From Neocallimastix lanati (nom. inval.) (Eukaryota > Neocallimastigomycota > Neocallimastigomycetes > Neocallimastigales > Neocallimastigaceae), in contig JACVTC010000141.1 of the NCBI GenBank assembly GCA_016946835.1, positions 212,501 through 276,500 on the forward strand: a DNA stretch of 64,000 nucleotides, in the 5' to 3' direction. The notes beneath the pieces were generated by a model that worked only from the letters and a program-made list of their open reading frames with translations, made no database searches and was not told the origin of the DNA. How positions within the stretch are numbered: position 1 is the first letter of the stretch; each line of letters opens with the position of its first letter. A program made the position numbers and the translations under genes. Below, piece by piece: positions 39,760 to 51,941 of this stretch.

Positions 39760-42687
39760 TAAAATACATATTTGAAAAAATGGTGTTATGTAAATATACT
39801 ATAATTTATGTTATAATACTTTTTAAATCTTTTTAACATATGAATCATTTTAAATTTTTATTTGAAAAAAATAATATTAAATGTAATATATATTAAATAA
39901 ATATAATAAGAATTTAAAATAAAGGTATTGAATATAATTATATAATAATTCTGAATATTTAATATTTAATAAAGAATAATTAAAAGTTCAAATACTAATA
40001 TAGAAGATATATATATAAAAATAATATATTTTATAAATTTTTAAAACATTAAGAATATTATTATTTTTTTTCGGAAATTTAATTGCGTAAAAATTATTTT
40101 TTTTTAAAAATCTTTTTTTTTTCATTATACTATATTTGTAACAATAAATTTCATTTAACTACCAAATATTAATAATATGCTTTTAATTAAAAATTTTTAA
40201 TAAAACTATTATATATATTTTTATATACAATTTATATATTCAATAATATAATAAAAATATATATGCAATTAAATATAATAATGTATATATTAACATAAAT
40301 TAGTTAAATTTTACATTTTTTAAATAATTGTGTGACAGAATAAATTTATATAATTAATATAATAAAAATTGAATATATATAAAAGCTTTAACATAAAAAA
40401 ACAAATGATAAATCTTTGATAATTTTTAATTTATATTAATGTATTAAAAAAAATATGGGACAATATTTAATCAGGAGCTAAAATAAATAACTGAAAATAA
40501 ATAAATAAATAAAAAACAATTTATCATTAAATTACTTTTATGTTTTTAAATTGTACTACCACTTTTTTTTATAAAAATTTCACATAGTAATGAATAATTT
40601 TTATTAATTGTATTGATAATTCAATTAATCTCATTCTTATATTATTTATTTCATCTCATAAGATGTTATGTTATTTTCCTATAATATTAATACATTAAAT
40701 TAAATAAATATATCTAATATACTCTTCTATATTTCCTTATTTGGAACAGTTATAATACTTCTGATAATTTATAAAAACGTGAAAGAGTACTTTAAAAATA
40801 TTAAAAATAATTATATTTGATTGTACAACATAATTGAACTGTATAAGTATTAACCACAAAAAAATTTTATTAAGGATTGTAAATTGAAATATTATAATAT
40901 GTAATAAATGAATTAATATATATATAATCATGAAAAAAATAAAAAAAAATTATATTTTTCATGATTATTAAATATTAATTCATTAAATATATATATATAT
41001 GAAGATGTATAAAAATAATATTTAATTAATAAAATGTTTTATTATAATTTCTGTAAAATTAGTATTATTTAAACTTAACTTTAACATAATAATTAATATA
41101 ATTATTATGTTAATATTACCTATACTATGTATGGAATATATTCAAAATATTATCAATTTATTTATTAAATAAAAATAATAAAAAGTAGGTGTTTGTAATT
41201 ATTATTAATAGAATAAATAAATATAAAAAAAATGAATGAAACAATTATAATTTTAAAGAAAAAGAATAAATAAATCTTTTAATATTTATCTTTTATTTAT
41301 TTTTAAATCGCTTATAATTATTTATAAATTTTATTTTTAATTTTATTAGGATAAAAATAAAAATATAAAACATTTTAAATTTTAAATTGATTTATATTGT
41401 TACTATCTTTTTTTTTTTTTGTCTTTAATTATATTTATATATTTTGTAATTAAAATTAAAGTAATATATAATATGAAAAAATCATAAAAGTATATTTAAT
41501 AAATATTAATAAAATCTGATAATAAATGAAAAATACTATAAAAAAAATTTAAAACTTTTATGTAATTAGAAATAGTATTATTTCTCTAATTATATAATAA
41601 TATTAATTTTTTTTAAAGTTTTTGTACTTCCTTTTTTCAAACAAATTTAAATAAAAATTGTAATCTTAATAACAAACAATCGGAGTTTGATAAATTCCAA
41701 AAACAAATATTTATTTATATATATATATATTAGTTATTTATTATTAGGGCAATAATATTAAACAATTTTAATAATTTTTAAATAAATTTTAATTTCAAAA
41801 AAAGTAGTTACAACATTTTATAAAAAATAAAATTAATGAAAATATTATTACTAAATCATCAAAAATGTATATTTATTATTTATTATCTGTTTTAAATATT
41901 TTTATAGAATTACTTTAATAATCAATTTTAAAAAATTTTTAAAAAAAATAAAAAAAAAAAAAAAAAAACTAATCATTATTATACATATTAATATTAATTT
42001 AAAATATATATATATTCACATTTATTTATTTATTTATTTATTTATATTTAATAAATAAAAATTATATTTTATTCATTCGTTATATTAATATAGTACGACA
42101 ATTACTAATTTTAATAATAAAAATTATATATAATAAAAAATAATAAAATCATTAAGATTTAATAAATTAAATATATATATAGAATATAAAATTTATTATA
42201 CCTAATTAACAAAGTTATCTTTTGTTACTTTTATTAATAATAATTAAACAGATATAAATTATATTTTAATATTAAATATTTATTTTATGTTTTAAAATAA
42301 ATAAATAATTACATATTAAAGTAATGTAAAGATAAAAACCATTTATTATACTCAATAATAAAATGAAATTATGAATAAGAACATATATATTGTTTTATAT
42401 TTATTTATTTATTTGCACTTTTATTATATTTTATTTTATTTAATAGATTTCTCTTTTTTTTTTTTTTTTTTTTAAAGGTTATTTTCGTTATATATAATAT
42501 TTTCCATTTAAACAGGATTTTAAATTAATATTACTATTATTTATTTATTAATGAAATTTTCAATTGAATGGATAATCCATATTTATAATTATTTTTAAAT
42601 ATCCCTTTAACTTTAATGAAATTAATGAAATATTTATATATTTATTTTTTTTTTAATATTGTTATAATGAAAAAACATTTTAATCAT
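35997..42687. other. Gene desert, 6.7 kb
   Basis: Upstream of the NDT80-like gene and downstream of the adenosine-specific-kinase-like gene. Nearly pure A/T throughout. Tetranucleotide ATTT arrays lie at 37006-37087 and 38905-38993, and shorter ones at 39469-39500 and 42021-42045. Long A-runs lie at 36839-36861, 38810-38831 and 39716-39757. No frame of coding-like composition and no transposon debris was recognised. Confidence 0.5.
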
Positions 42688-43778
42688 TTAACGTTTGTAA
42701 CCGATAGTTTGAAGGAACGTCTTACGCCCTTCTTGATCTTTTTCAGTTTCTACACCAAGTGGAGTAGCACCTATATTTTATTAATTTATTTAATTATTCA
42801 TTTATTTATTTTTGTTATTAATATTATATAACATGTATTAAAAGTTCCATTAAATATTTAAATAAAAATTATTTTACTATTATTAATTATAAATTTTATG
42901 AATAAATAATAAAAAAATTACCATCAATAACACCCATGATACCACGGTTACCGTTATTATTAATAGCAACAACAACGTCAAGTGGATTAGCAGTAGCGCA
43001 GTAAATCTATTATTAAATTATTCATTTAAAATTCAAAATAATAATTTTAAAAATTATTAAAATATGAAATAAAAATCAATAAAAATTTATTAATATTCAT
43101 ACTCTGCAAACTTCACTGCAATTCTTAACAGCATTTAATACATTGATTGGGAAAGCATTCTTCAAAAAAATAATGAAAGAATGACCACATGCAATTTTCT
43201 TTGCATTCTTTATTGCTAAATCAATTAATTCTTGATCATTACCATCAAATCTAATAAGACGGTCACTATTTGGATATTTAATTATATATATAAATATATT
43301 AAAATACAAAAAAATACTTATTAGTATATTACTTTATTTCAATTATAAAATTAATTACAAAGTAAGATTAATATTAAATATATGTATATCAAAAATTTAT
43401 ATTTAATAAATATAAATTTTCCTTTAATATAATAATATTAATTAATAAAATTAATTATTTCTTATACAGATATAAGAAATTTATTAAATAATCTAATAAA
43501 ATATAGACTATATAAATTATAAAATTATATTTATAATAGTCATTATTAAAAAAAATATAACAATAATGTAAATAAAAACATATGAAGATTTTTCATTTTA
43601 ATATTAAAAGAAATATTTACCCAGAGGCTTCACAGAAAGCTAAACCGAACTTAATAGTCATTGAAGATTGAATTAAGATTTCATATAAATCTTCAACAGT
43701 CTTAATGAAGTGAGATTGTCCAAGAATTAAATTAAGTTCTTCTGGATTTTCTACTGTAACAGTTTGAATTTCAACCAT
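42688..43778 (-). CDS. Adenosine-specific kinase family protein (PF04008/DUF355 type)
   Basis: Exons on the minus strand: 43778-43621, 43265-43103, 43006-42922, 42770-42688. All phases agree, giving 162 aa, the usual length of this one-domain family. Family blocks are clear along the whole protein: '[20 protein letters not shown]', '[20 protein letters not shown]', '[20 protein letters not shown]', '[20 protein letters not shown]', '[16 protein letters not shown]' and '[10 protein letters not shown]'. The family is known mainly from archaea and bacteria and was named for adenosine binding/phosphorylation. Its cellular role is poorly defined. Three spliceosomal introns and native A/T-rich codon use show it is settled in this genome. 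No targeting peptide is evident. It is divergent from the TTLL2-like gene, which starts 688 bases away. Confidence 0.9.
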
Positions 43779-44466
43779 TTTCATTAAATTTCAAAAAAAT
43801 TAAATTTTTTTTTTTTTTAAAAAAAAATGATAATAATAAAAATATTTTCAACTTACAGAAAAAAAATTTTGTTTTAAATAATGTATCATCAATACTATTA
43901 CATTATTAGAAATAAAAGCTGTACATTATATATATATTAATTTTTATTTTTCACTATCACTATTATTATTAATTTTCTTTTAATCATTATTTTCCTAAAT
44001 TATTCTTTTGTATTGGCGAATTATATAATTATATTTCAATAGTTTTTAAAGTTTTTTTCTAAAATTATTCATGATTATTTAATTTATATATCCATATTCA
44101 TACCGAGAAATTTTAAAAATAAAAGTTTAATAAATTTTTTTTTTTTTAATTAGTCTTTATTTTAGTTTCTTTTTTTTTTTTTTTTTTTTTTTTTTAATTG
44201 TATATACTGAATAATAAAACAAAATAAAAATAAATAAAAACATATATTATTACTATCATAAAACTAAACATAAATTATACCTTATTTAAAATATTTAAAA
44301 ATAATTTTTCTACATAAAAAATTTATGTTTAAAGAAAAAGAAATAATTAAACATTTAATATCAATTTTAATTTTAAATTAAATTTCTAGTCAAGTTTCAT
44401 TGAATATTATTTAATTATTTTCTGAATATAGGTGAATTAATAAATATATATATATAGAATATAGAT
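43779..44466. promoter_or_regulatory. Divergent intergenic region
   Basis: Shared upstream region of the adenosine-specific-kinase-like gene (-) and the TTLL2-like gene (+). A/T with T-runs at about 43807-43818 and 44170-44195. No defined promoter element can be supported. Confidence 0.35.
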
Positions 44467-46694
44467 ATGAATAAAATACATTTACCAAGTATAAATTCAT
44501 CTGAAAATAATAAAATCAGTAATATCATTAATTCATATCCAAAAAATATCAAAAAATATAAAGAATATAATAATCACCATGTAGATAAACCAAAATTTTA
44601 CTATAAAATATCAGAAAAAGGACCAACTCTTTTAAAAAGTATTTTACAAGAAAGAGGTAATAAAATGAAATTTTTATTATATTTTTATTATATAATTGTC
44701 TTTAAAATTATATCAAACCATAATTCATTTTTACTATATATTTTATTATTACTTCTCATTAACAATTGTTATATATATATATATAAATATTTCCGGAAAT
44801 ATATTAATTATATAATAATATTAATATTAATAATAAAGGATGGGAAGAATATGTAGAAAATGAATCACCATGGTGGAACTTATGGTGGCAGGGAAAAAGA
44901 TATAGGAAAATTGATTATGAAAATTGTAAAAACTATCAACGTCTTAATCATATTTCTTTACCAAGAAATACATGGATAACAAAAAAAGTATAAAAATAAT
45001 TTATATTAAGCAAAAGAAAAAATATTACTATATAAAATAAAAAATTAAAAAATAAAAAATAAAAAAATAAAAAATAAAATAAAATAAAATAAAAATTTAA
45101 AAATTAAAAATTAAAAATTTAAAATAAAAAAAAAAAAAAAAATAAAGAATGATAAAAATAATTATTTATAAATAAATAAATTAATAATAAATTAACATAA
45201 TTATTCTTTTTTTTTTTTTGTTTTTTTTGTAAAGGATGCATTATTTCGATTGTTAAGAATGCTTAAAGGAAGTTATGGTTCATGTTATAATTTCTTTCCA
45301 AAAACTTTTATATTACCAACAGAATATTTATCATTTATAAAATATTATTCAGAAGATCGTGAAAAAAAAATCAATGTAACCTTATCAAAAAAATAGAAGA
45401 AAAAAAAAAAGTTTTCAATAATTAATTTAATTAATTTATTATTTATTTATTTATTATTCATTTATTTATTTATTATGTATTAATTTATTTATTATTTATT
45501 ATTTATTTATTTATTTATTATTTATTATTTATTGATTTATTGATTTATTTATTTATTATTGATTTATTTATTGATTTATTGATTTATTGATTTATTGATT
45601 TATTGATTTATTGATTTATTGATTTATTGATTTATTGATTTATTTTTAACCTATCCCAGAGTATATGGATATGTAAACCAACTGATTTATCTCGTGGAAG
45701 AGGAATATTTATAATAAAGTCTTTAAATGAATTAACATATAACAATAGGTATAATGTCATTAAATTAAAATATAAAATTAAAGATTAATCAATCAAAATA
45801 ATAAATTATATATAGATATTTCACCTAAAATATTTAATAATATATTTATATTTAATTTATAAACAATAGGATTGTTCTTCAAAGATATATTAGAGATCCT
45901 TTATTAATTTCAGGATATAAATTTGATCTTCGATGGTATGAATAAAATTATACAACACTTATAAAATATATTATCTATTTATACATACATATATATATTA
46001 TATTAATAATTATATGTCATTAAATAAAAATATATATTTAATATATTTATATAATTGTTTTTATATAATTCACATTATATATATTATATTATTTTTATTA
46101 ATCAAATTTTAAAAAATTAAATATTTAAATAATTCAGTTATGTAATGATTAAAGGAACATATCCTTTAAATATATATTTATATGAAGAAGGATTAGCAAG
46201 ATTTGCAACAGTAATATTATTAAATTAATTATATATATAGAATATTAATTAATACTAACATAATCAATAAAAAAAACAATTATTTAAATTAAAATAAATT
46301 TAATAAAAAAATAAAAATAAAATATATATATATATATATATTTACATATATACACATAAATTATTACATAAGAATAAATATGATACAGATGATATAACAA
46401 ATGTATTTTCGCATTTAACAAATACATCAATAAACAAATTGAGTCCAGAATTAAATAGTACAAAAGAAAAAGTAGGACCAGGATGTAAATGGTCATTAAA
46501 AAAATTAAGAAATTATTTTAAAGAAAATAATATTAATTTTGAAATTATTTGGAATAAGTAAATTTTTAAATAATAACTTTATATATATATATTATAATAG
46601 TAATAAATACTAACTAATTAAATTTTATTATTATTATTGTTGTTGTTATTGTTGTTAATATTATTATTATTATTATTATATTATTATTATTATA

Positions 46695-46745
<51 letters not shown>

Positions 46746-46995
46746 TTATATAAATTTTAAACTATATCAACGATATAAAATTAATAAGAATAAAAGCAAT
46801 TATCATTTTAACTTTATTACCTGCAATATATGAAGCAAAAGATGACAATAGTCAATGTTTTGAACTATTTGGTTTTGATATCATTATTGAAAAATCATTA
46901 AAACCATGGCTATTGGTAAATTTAATACATTTTAATCAAATATAAAATGAAATTATATTATACCATATATTAAGTTAAATATATATATATTAAAT

Positions 46996-47063
<68 letters not shown>

Positions 47064-47497
47064 TGTGTGTAATTAGGAAGTAAATTTAAGTCCAGCATTA
47101 AATAATGAATGCAATATAGATACTGTTGTTAAAACTGTATAGTCTAACCTAATAATTAATAATAATAATAATATGAAATGAATATTAATATTAATAATAT
47201 TAATTTTAATTTCAATTATCTTAACAAAGGCATTATTAAACGATGTAGTTAATTTATTGGAGATTGAAAATATCGAATATTTGAAATTAGCTCAAAAAGA
47301 TGCCAATGAATATGTAATTTTTTAATAATTACAATTTTCATTAATTATTTGGTTTTCATAAATTATTAATAATAATCATTAAAAATATAGAATAATCATA
47401 TCAAATATGGAAATAGATTTTCAGTAACAAATAATCATAATGAATTCATTTCAAATAAAAAAGGTTTATATTGATATTTTAAATATTTCATATTCAT

Positions 47498-47540
<43 letters not shown>

Positions 47541-47967
47541 AATATATATTAATTACAAACCTATATATATATATATAGAAAATAAAAAGAAAATTCCAAT
47601 TTCAGAAGCAAAGGAAGAAATTGGTAACTTCAAGAAAATTTTTCCATTTAATACAGTTACAAAAACCATGTTTCCTAAAGAACAATTAAGAACAGTAATG
47701 ATAAAAGAATGTTTTTATTTATAATTCATTATAAATTTGATAATTAATTATATATTAATTGTATAAACTTGTTAAATATCTTATTCTATATTACATAATA
47801 TATAAATAAAAATTATTTAGGACTATATGCATACAATGATTAAAGAAATAAAAAAGAAATATTTAAATCAAAGTCACAAAAACGAATCATATTCATGTTC
47901 AAATACTTTAACGATTTCAAATAATAGTTCAAAATCAAATATTTCATTTTCAAATAGAACAAAATGA
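44467..47967 (+). CDS. Tubulin-tyrosine-ligase-like protein, TTLL2 type
   Basis: Exons: 44467-44656, 44839-44987, 45235-45375, 45660-45748, 45870-45935, 46138-46210, 46373-46557, 46789-46915, 47077-47136, 47230-47313, 47391-47463, 47579-47694, 47821-47967. All phases agree, giving about 499 aa. The TTL ATP-grasp domain is complete. It has 'WWNLWWQGKRYRK', 'SIWICKPTDLSRGRGIFIIK', 'YIRDPLLISGYKFDLRCYVM', 'IYLYEEGLARFAT', 'HLTNTSINK' and 'CFELFGFDIIIEKSLKPWLL'-'EVNLSPAL'. The last motif carries the metal-binding Glu/Asn. The order and insert pattern fit TTLL2. TTLL enzymes add glutamate (or related) side chains to tubulin, chiefly in cilia and flagella, which suits zoosporic fungi. The C-terminal ~90 residues are poorly conserved and polar. 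Confidence 0.92.
45420..45645. repeat. TTTA/TTGATTTA array in TTLL2 intron 3
   Basis: Tetranucleotide TTTA repeats pass at about 45531 into a regular 8-base TTGATTTA repeat that runs almost to the exon 4 acceptor at 45659. Confidence 0.85.
46998..47070. repeat. T53 then (GT)10 tract at an intron acceptor
   Basis: In TTLL2 intron 8 an unbroken run of about 53 T is followed by ten GT dinucleotides and then 'AATTAG' and exon 9. It acts as an extreme polypyrimidine tract or disturbs it. Confidence 0.9.
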
Positions 47968-48699
47968 TTAATACAAATAATAAATAATTATTATAATTAA
48001 ATATTAAATATTAATTATTAATTATTAATTATTAATTATTAATAAATAATGGTAATAAAATTTTAAAGTGTATTTAATTAAATAAAATATTTATTTAATA
48101 TACACCTATTTAATACCTATATTCTTAATATAATAATATTTTATATTTTTATATAGTAAAAAAATATTATTATTACTAAGAATAATTAAAATATATATAA
48201 AATATTATTTTGTTATAAATATTTTTGTTTAAAATATGTCATATTATTTATATTTATTATAAATTTTTTTTTATCAGAAATAAAATATATAATAGTATTA
48301 TTAATCTATTTTTAAATAATTATTAAGATTAAATAGATATATATGTATATAAATAATTATATTTATATGTTATAATCAAATTATTTTAATATTATTTAAA
48401 ATTAAAAATTTTAGTAAGAATAAATCTATCAATTTTGGATTAGATTTTTTTTATAATACATTAACCCTTAAATGTATATATAAGATATAAAAAAGAATAT
48501 ATTAATTTTTTATATAATAAATAAAATTTATTAGGAATTAAAGTTTTTAAATCCAGAGATTTAATTTTAAAAATAATCATTTACATTTTGTTTACAAATT
48601 AAAAAAGTTAATATTAAAGTAAAAAAGTATAATTTTTAAAGGATATAAAAATTTAATGAAATAAAAATAAAATAAAAAGTTAAACTTTATATTTTAAAA
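47968..48699. other. Intergenic spacer between two co-oriented genes
   Basis: A/T-only sequence of about 0.7 kb between the TTLL2-like and SAS-6-like genes. It contains no recognised element. Confidence 0.4.
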
Positions 48700-50275
48700 A
48701 TGTTATCACATAATTATTATAAGAAAAGTGCTGCGTCGTATAATAATAAAAATAATAATAAACATTATATTCAAACCATAGAAGATCCATTTATTATTCG
48801 GGATCAAATAAGTATTCCAATTACTTCAAGACATAAAGAACCAAACCCTGAAAGATATGGTAATACAGTTTGTGATGATTATATCGAGAACATACCAAAA
48901 TCGAAAGTGTCATACGCAAAAATATTTCCTTCATTTAGTACAAGAGAACCAGTTAATAATTTCAGAATTCAAAATGAACAAGAATTAATTAATGAAAACA
49001 ATAATATTTATATAAAAGAGTTTCCTGTTTACTTATGTATAAATAGTTTTTCCGAAAATAACGATATATTTAAAAATAAGTATAAAATGACTTTTAAAAT
49101 TGATTTTCAAGTATGCAAAAATTTAAATGATATAATAGAAGAATTTTTTTTTTTATTTAATTTTTATATACATTTTCAAACTAAATATGATAATTTTTAA
49201 TAAAAACTTTTTAAAAAATATATATTATTTTCTTTCATAAAACATCGTAATTATATTAAATTAAAGAATGAATCTTTAACTTCATTTTCATGTCTTATTT
49301 CCATTAGATGTATTGATATTGATATTTTATTTAATTATCAATATCATTTAACACCATATAGTTATCGATCTTTTATAAATAAACATATTATACCAAATGA
49401 CATAAAACAACTTGCTTCTAAAAATTTATTTATGTCATTCAAACGATATGTATTATTTTTAAAACATATGATCGATAATTGTAGTAAATCATCATCGTAA
49501 GATAAAAATCTTATCATTATTTTTTAAGAATTAATTATATATTAATTATATTATTTATTTAATAATATTAATTTTAGGGAATATAAGGCAAGAATTATAA
49601 TTCCAGAACATGGGGATAATGATATAATAAAGTTTCTTATTTCAAATCATCAAGAAGAATATATATTTTATGATATATTATCTATATTTATGTTTCGTTC
49701 TTCATTTGATAAAATTTATATAGATATAAATGACGATTATGTAAAAATTAAGGTAAGTAAATATATATATATATATATATATATTGACAATTTTTCTTAT
49801 TATCTAATATTGTTAAGTATATTTAACATATATAATAAAATTAATAAATAATATATATATTTAAATTTTAAAATCAAAAATTTATAAAAGAATTTACATA
49901 AAATAATTAAATCACAATTAGTTAGATTTGCAAATTCAATATCGATACATGCACCATCGATATATATAAAAGAATTACAACATAATAATTTATCTGTTAA
50001 TAGAGATTATAAAATGAAATCAAAAAGTTATTGGATGAGCATATTAGAAAATTGTTTTAATGATAATATAGATATAAATAATAATATAAAAAATCATGAT
50101 AATCATATAAAATTAAAATTATTTGATGATAATTCAAATTTACGTCCTTATATAATCAAACAGAAAAAGGATGAAAATGTAAATCTATCATTCAAAAATA
50201 GTTTTTCTAATAAGAAAAATAATAAGAATTATCATTTAGAACATATATTTTCTTCTGGTAATTAAAATAAATAAT

Positions 50276-50310
<35 letters not shown>

Positions 50311-51512
50311 TTTATATTTATTTTTTTATTTTTTTATTTTTTTTTATTACTATATATCATATAAATTATATTAATTAATTGAGAATTATTTTTATAATTA
50401 ATACATATTTAATTATTAATAATATATAGAATGTAAATTTCAATGTAAAATACCTGTTATTATAATTATTAATGATGATGTTTCAAGTCATTTAACAAAA
50501 AAATTTACTATTCAATTAAAACAAAAAGTATTTTTCAATTAATAAGTGAATTAAATTAACTAATATATGTTATTTTTACGAACTATTTTATTGAAAATAA
50601 ATAAATATTTTTTTTTTATTACTAATTAGGATGAAAATTATTACATTTTTATATCGGATGATAATGATTTACTATTTCATTGTGTAACTGAGGAACTTAA
50701 TGAAGATATAATGGATAATATGATGAATAAATTACATATTAGATTAATAAATAGCAAGGAATATGAAGAAAATTCTGAAAATTATGATACCAATTTAAAT
50801 AAAAACTTAATCAAATTTCCAGTAGGGGCTTTAATAGAAAAATTAATAGAAAAATGTTATAAACAGAATGAAAGGTTTTTTAATATTAATATTTATATAT
50901 ATATATATATAAATATTAATATAATATAATATTATTTAATATTAATTATATATACATATATTTATTATAATAATTTAGATATCATTGTTGTTTATATTTA
51001 GCAAATAAATCTAAAAATTTAGAATTAGTTGATTATGAAAATTTAATAAATAAAATTGATTTATTAAATTCAAATAAGTCATTAATTAATTCTAATAATA
51101 ACATTAAGACAGTGGAATCTTTTAACAATCTTAATTACGGACAATTATTTATATACAAAACGAATTCGTTTAAACATCAAATAACTTTTTTTACTAAAAT
51201 AAATATATTACCAAAAGAAATATTAGCAAAAAATATTAGGAATAAATATTTATTGCTCTCAGTAAGCATTTTTAATTATATATATAAAAAAAAAATACAT
51301 TATATTAAAATGCTTTTTTATTGATAATTTAACAAAATATATATCTATATATTCTATATATTACATAGGAGGAAATTAAAACATCTAAACTTAAAATATA
51401 TATTTTAATTGATGCTATACGAAGTCTTAATAATAATATATTTAAATATGTTGATATTCCAAATTGGTCATTAGATTATGCTAAAGGAAATCAAACAAAA
51501 AGAATTCTTTAA
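48700..51512 (+). CDS. Unrecognised protein; possible SAS-6-like with two head domains
   Basis: Exons: 48700-49110, 49267-49496, 49578-49752, 49891-50257, 50430-50527, 50630-50874, 50979-51261, 51369-51512. All phases agree, giving about 650 aa, so it is a real gene. No family is certain. Two regions resemble each other in layout: residues ~105-300 ('KEFPVYLCINS', 'SFKRYVLFLKHMIDNC', 'YKARIIIPEHGDND', 'FYDILSIFMFRSSFDKIYID') and ~395-625 ('KIPVIIIINDD', 'DDNDLLFHCVTEELNEDIMD', 'IKFPVGALIEKLIEKC', 'YHCCLYLAN', 'FIYKTNSFKHQITFF'). The pattern of a strand pair, a LTDD.DP.FLY-like strand, an F..FP..LI.LL..C helix and a V..NxFKxLxH strand fits the SAS-6 N-terminal head domain of centriole cartwheels (inference). 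No coiled coil follows, as in SAS6-like proteins. The N-terminal ~100 residues are polar. The adjacent TTLL2-like gene supports a flagellar role. Confidence 0.6.
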
Positions 51513-51680
51513 TGAATTTAATTTTTTTTTTTCTTTAAATATTTAAATTATCTTGTTATTATCAAATTAGATTAAAAATAAAATATATTTAATAAAGTTT
51601 TATAATAAAAAATAATAAAAAAATTTATAATTATTGTATATTGTTTTATTAAATAATATATAATATATAATGTTAATAAT

Positions 51681-51688
51681 ATTTGTTT

Positions 51689-51731
<43 letters not shown>

Positions 51732-51736
51732 TTTGT

Positions 51737-51781
<45 letters not shown>

Positions 51782-51788
51782 TTTGTTT

Positions 51789-51822
<34 letters not shown>

Positions 51823-51850
51823 TTTGTTTTATAATAATAATAATAGTAAT
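51681..51850. repeat. Compound TTTGTTTTA plus (TAA)n higher-order repeat
   Basis: 'ATTTGTTT' recurs at 51681, 51731, 51781 and 51822, each time followed by a (TAA)n block of 30-40 bases. Unit spacing is 50, 50 and 41. The trinucleotide block has been duplicated together with its flank. Confidence 0.85.
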
Positions 51851-51941
51851 ATTAATTTTAATACTAATAATATAAATTAAAACTACTTGATAATTATAGT
51901 ATATATTTATTTATATTATCTTATGTATATATATTTAATAT

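Noticed and set aside
48700-49200. Single-exon gene ending at 49200
   Set aside because: The sequence after 49110 becomes Phe/Asn low complexity, and a GTATGC donor with the AAG acceptor at 49266 continues the protein in phase.
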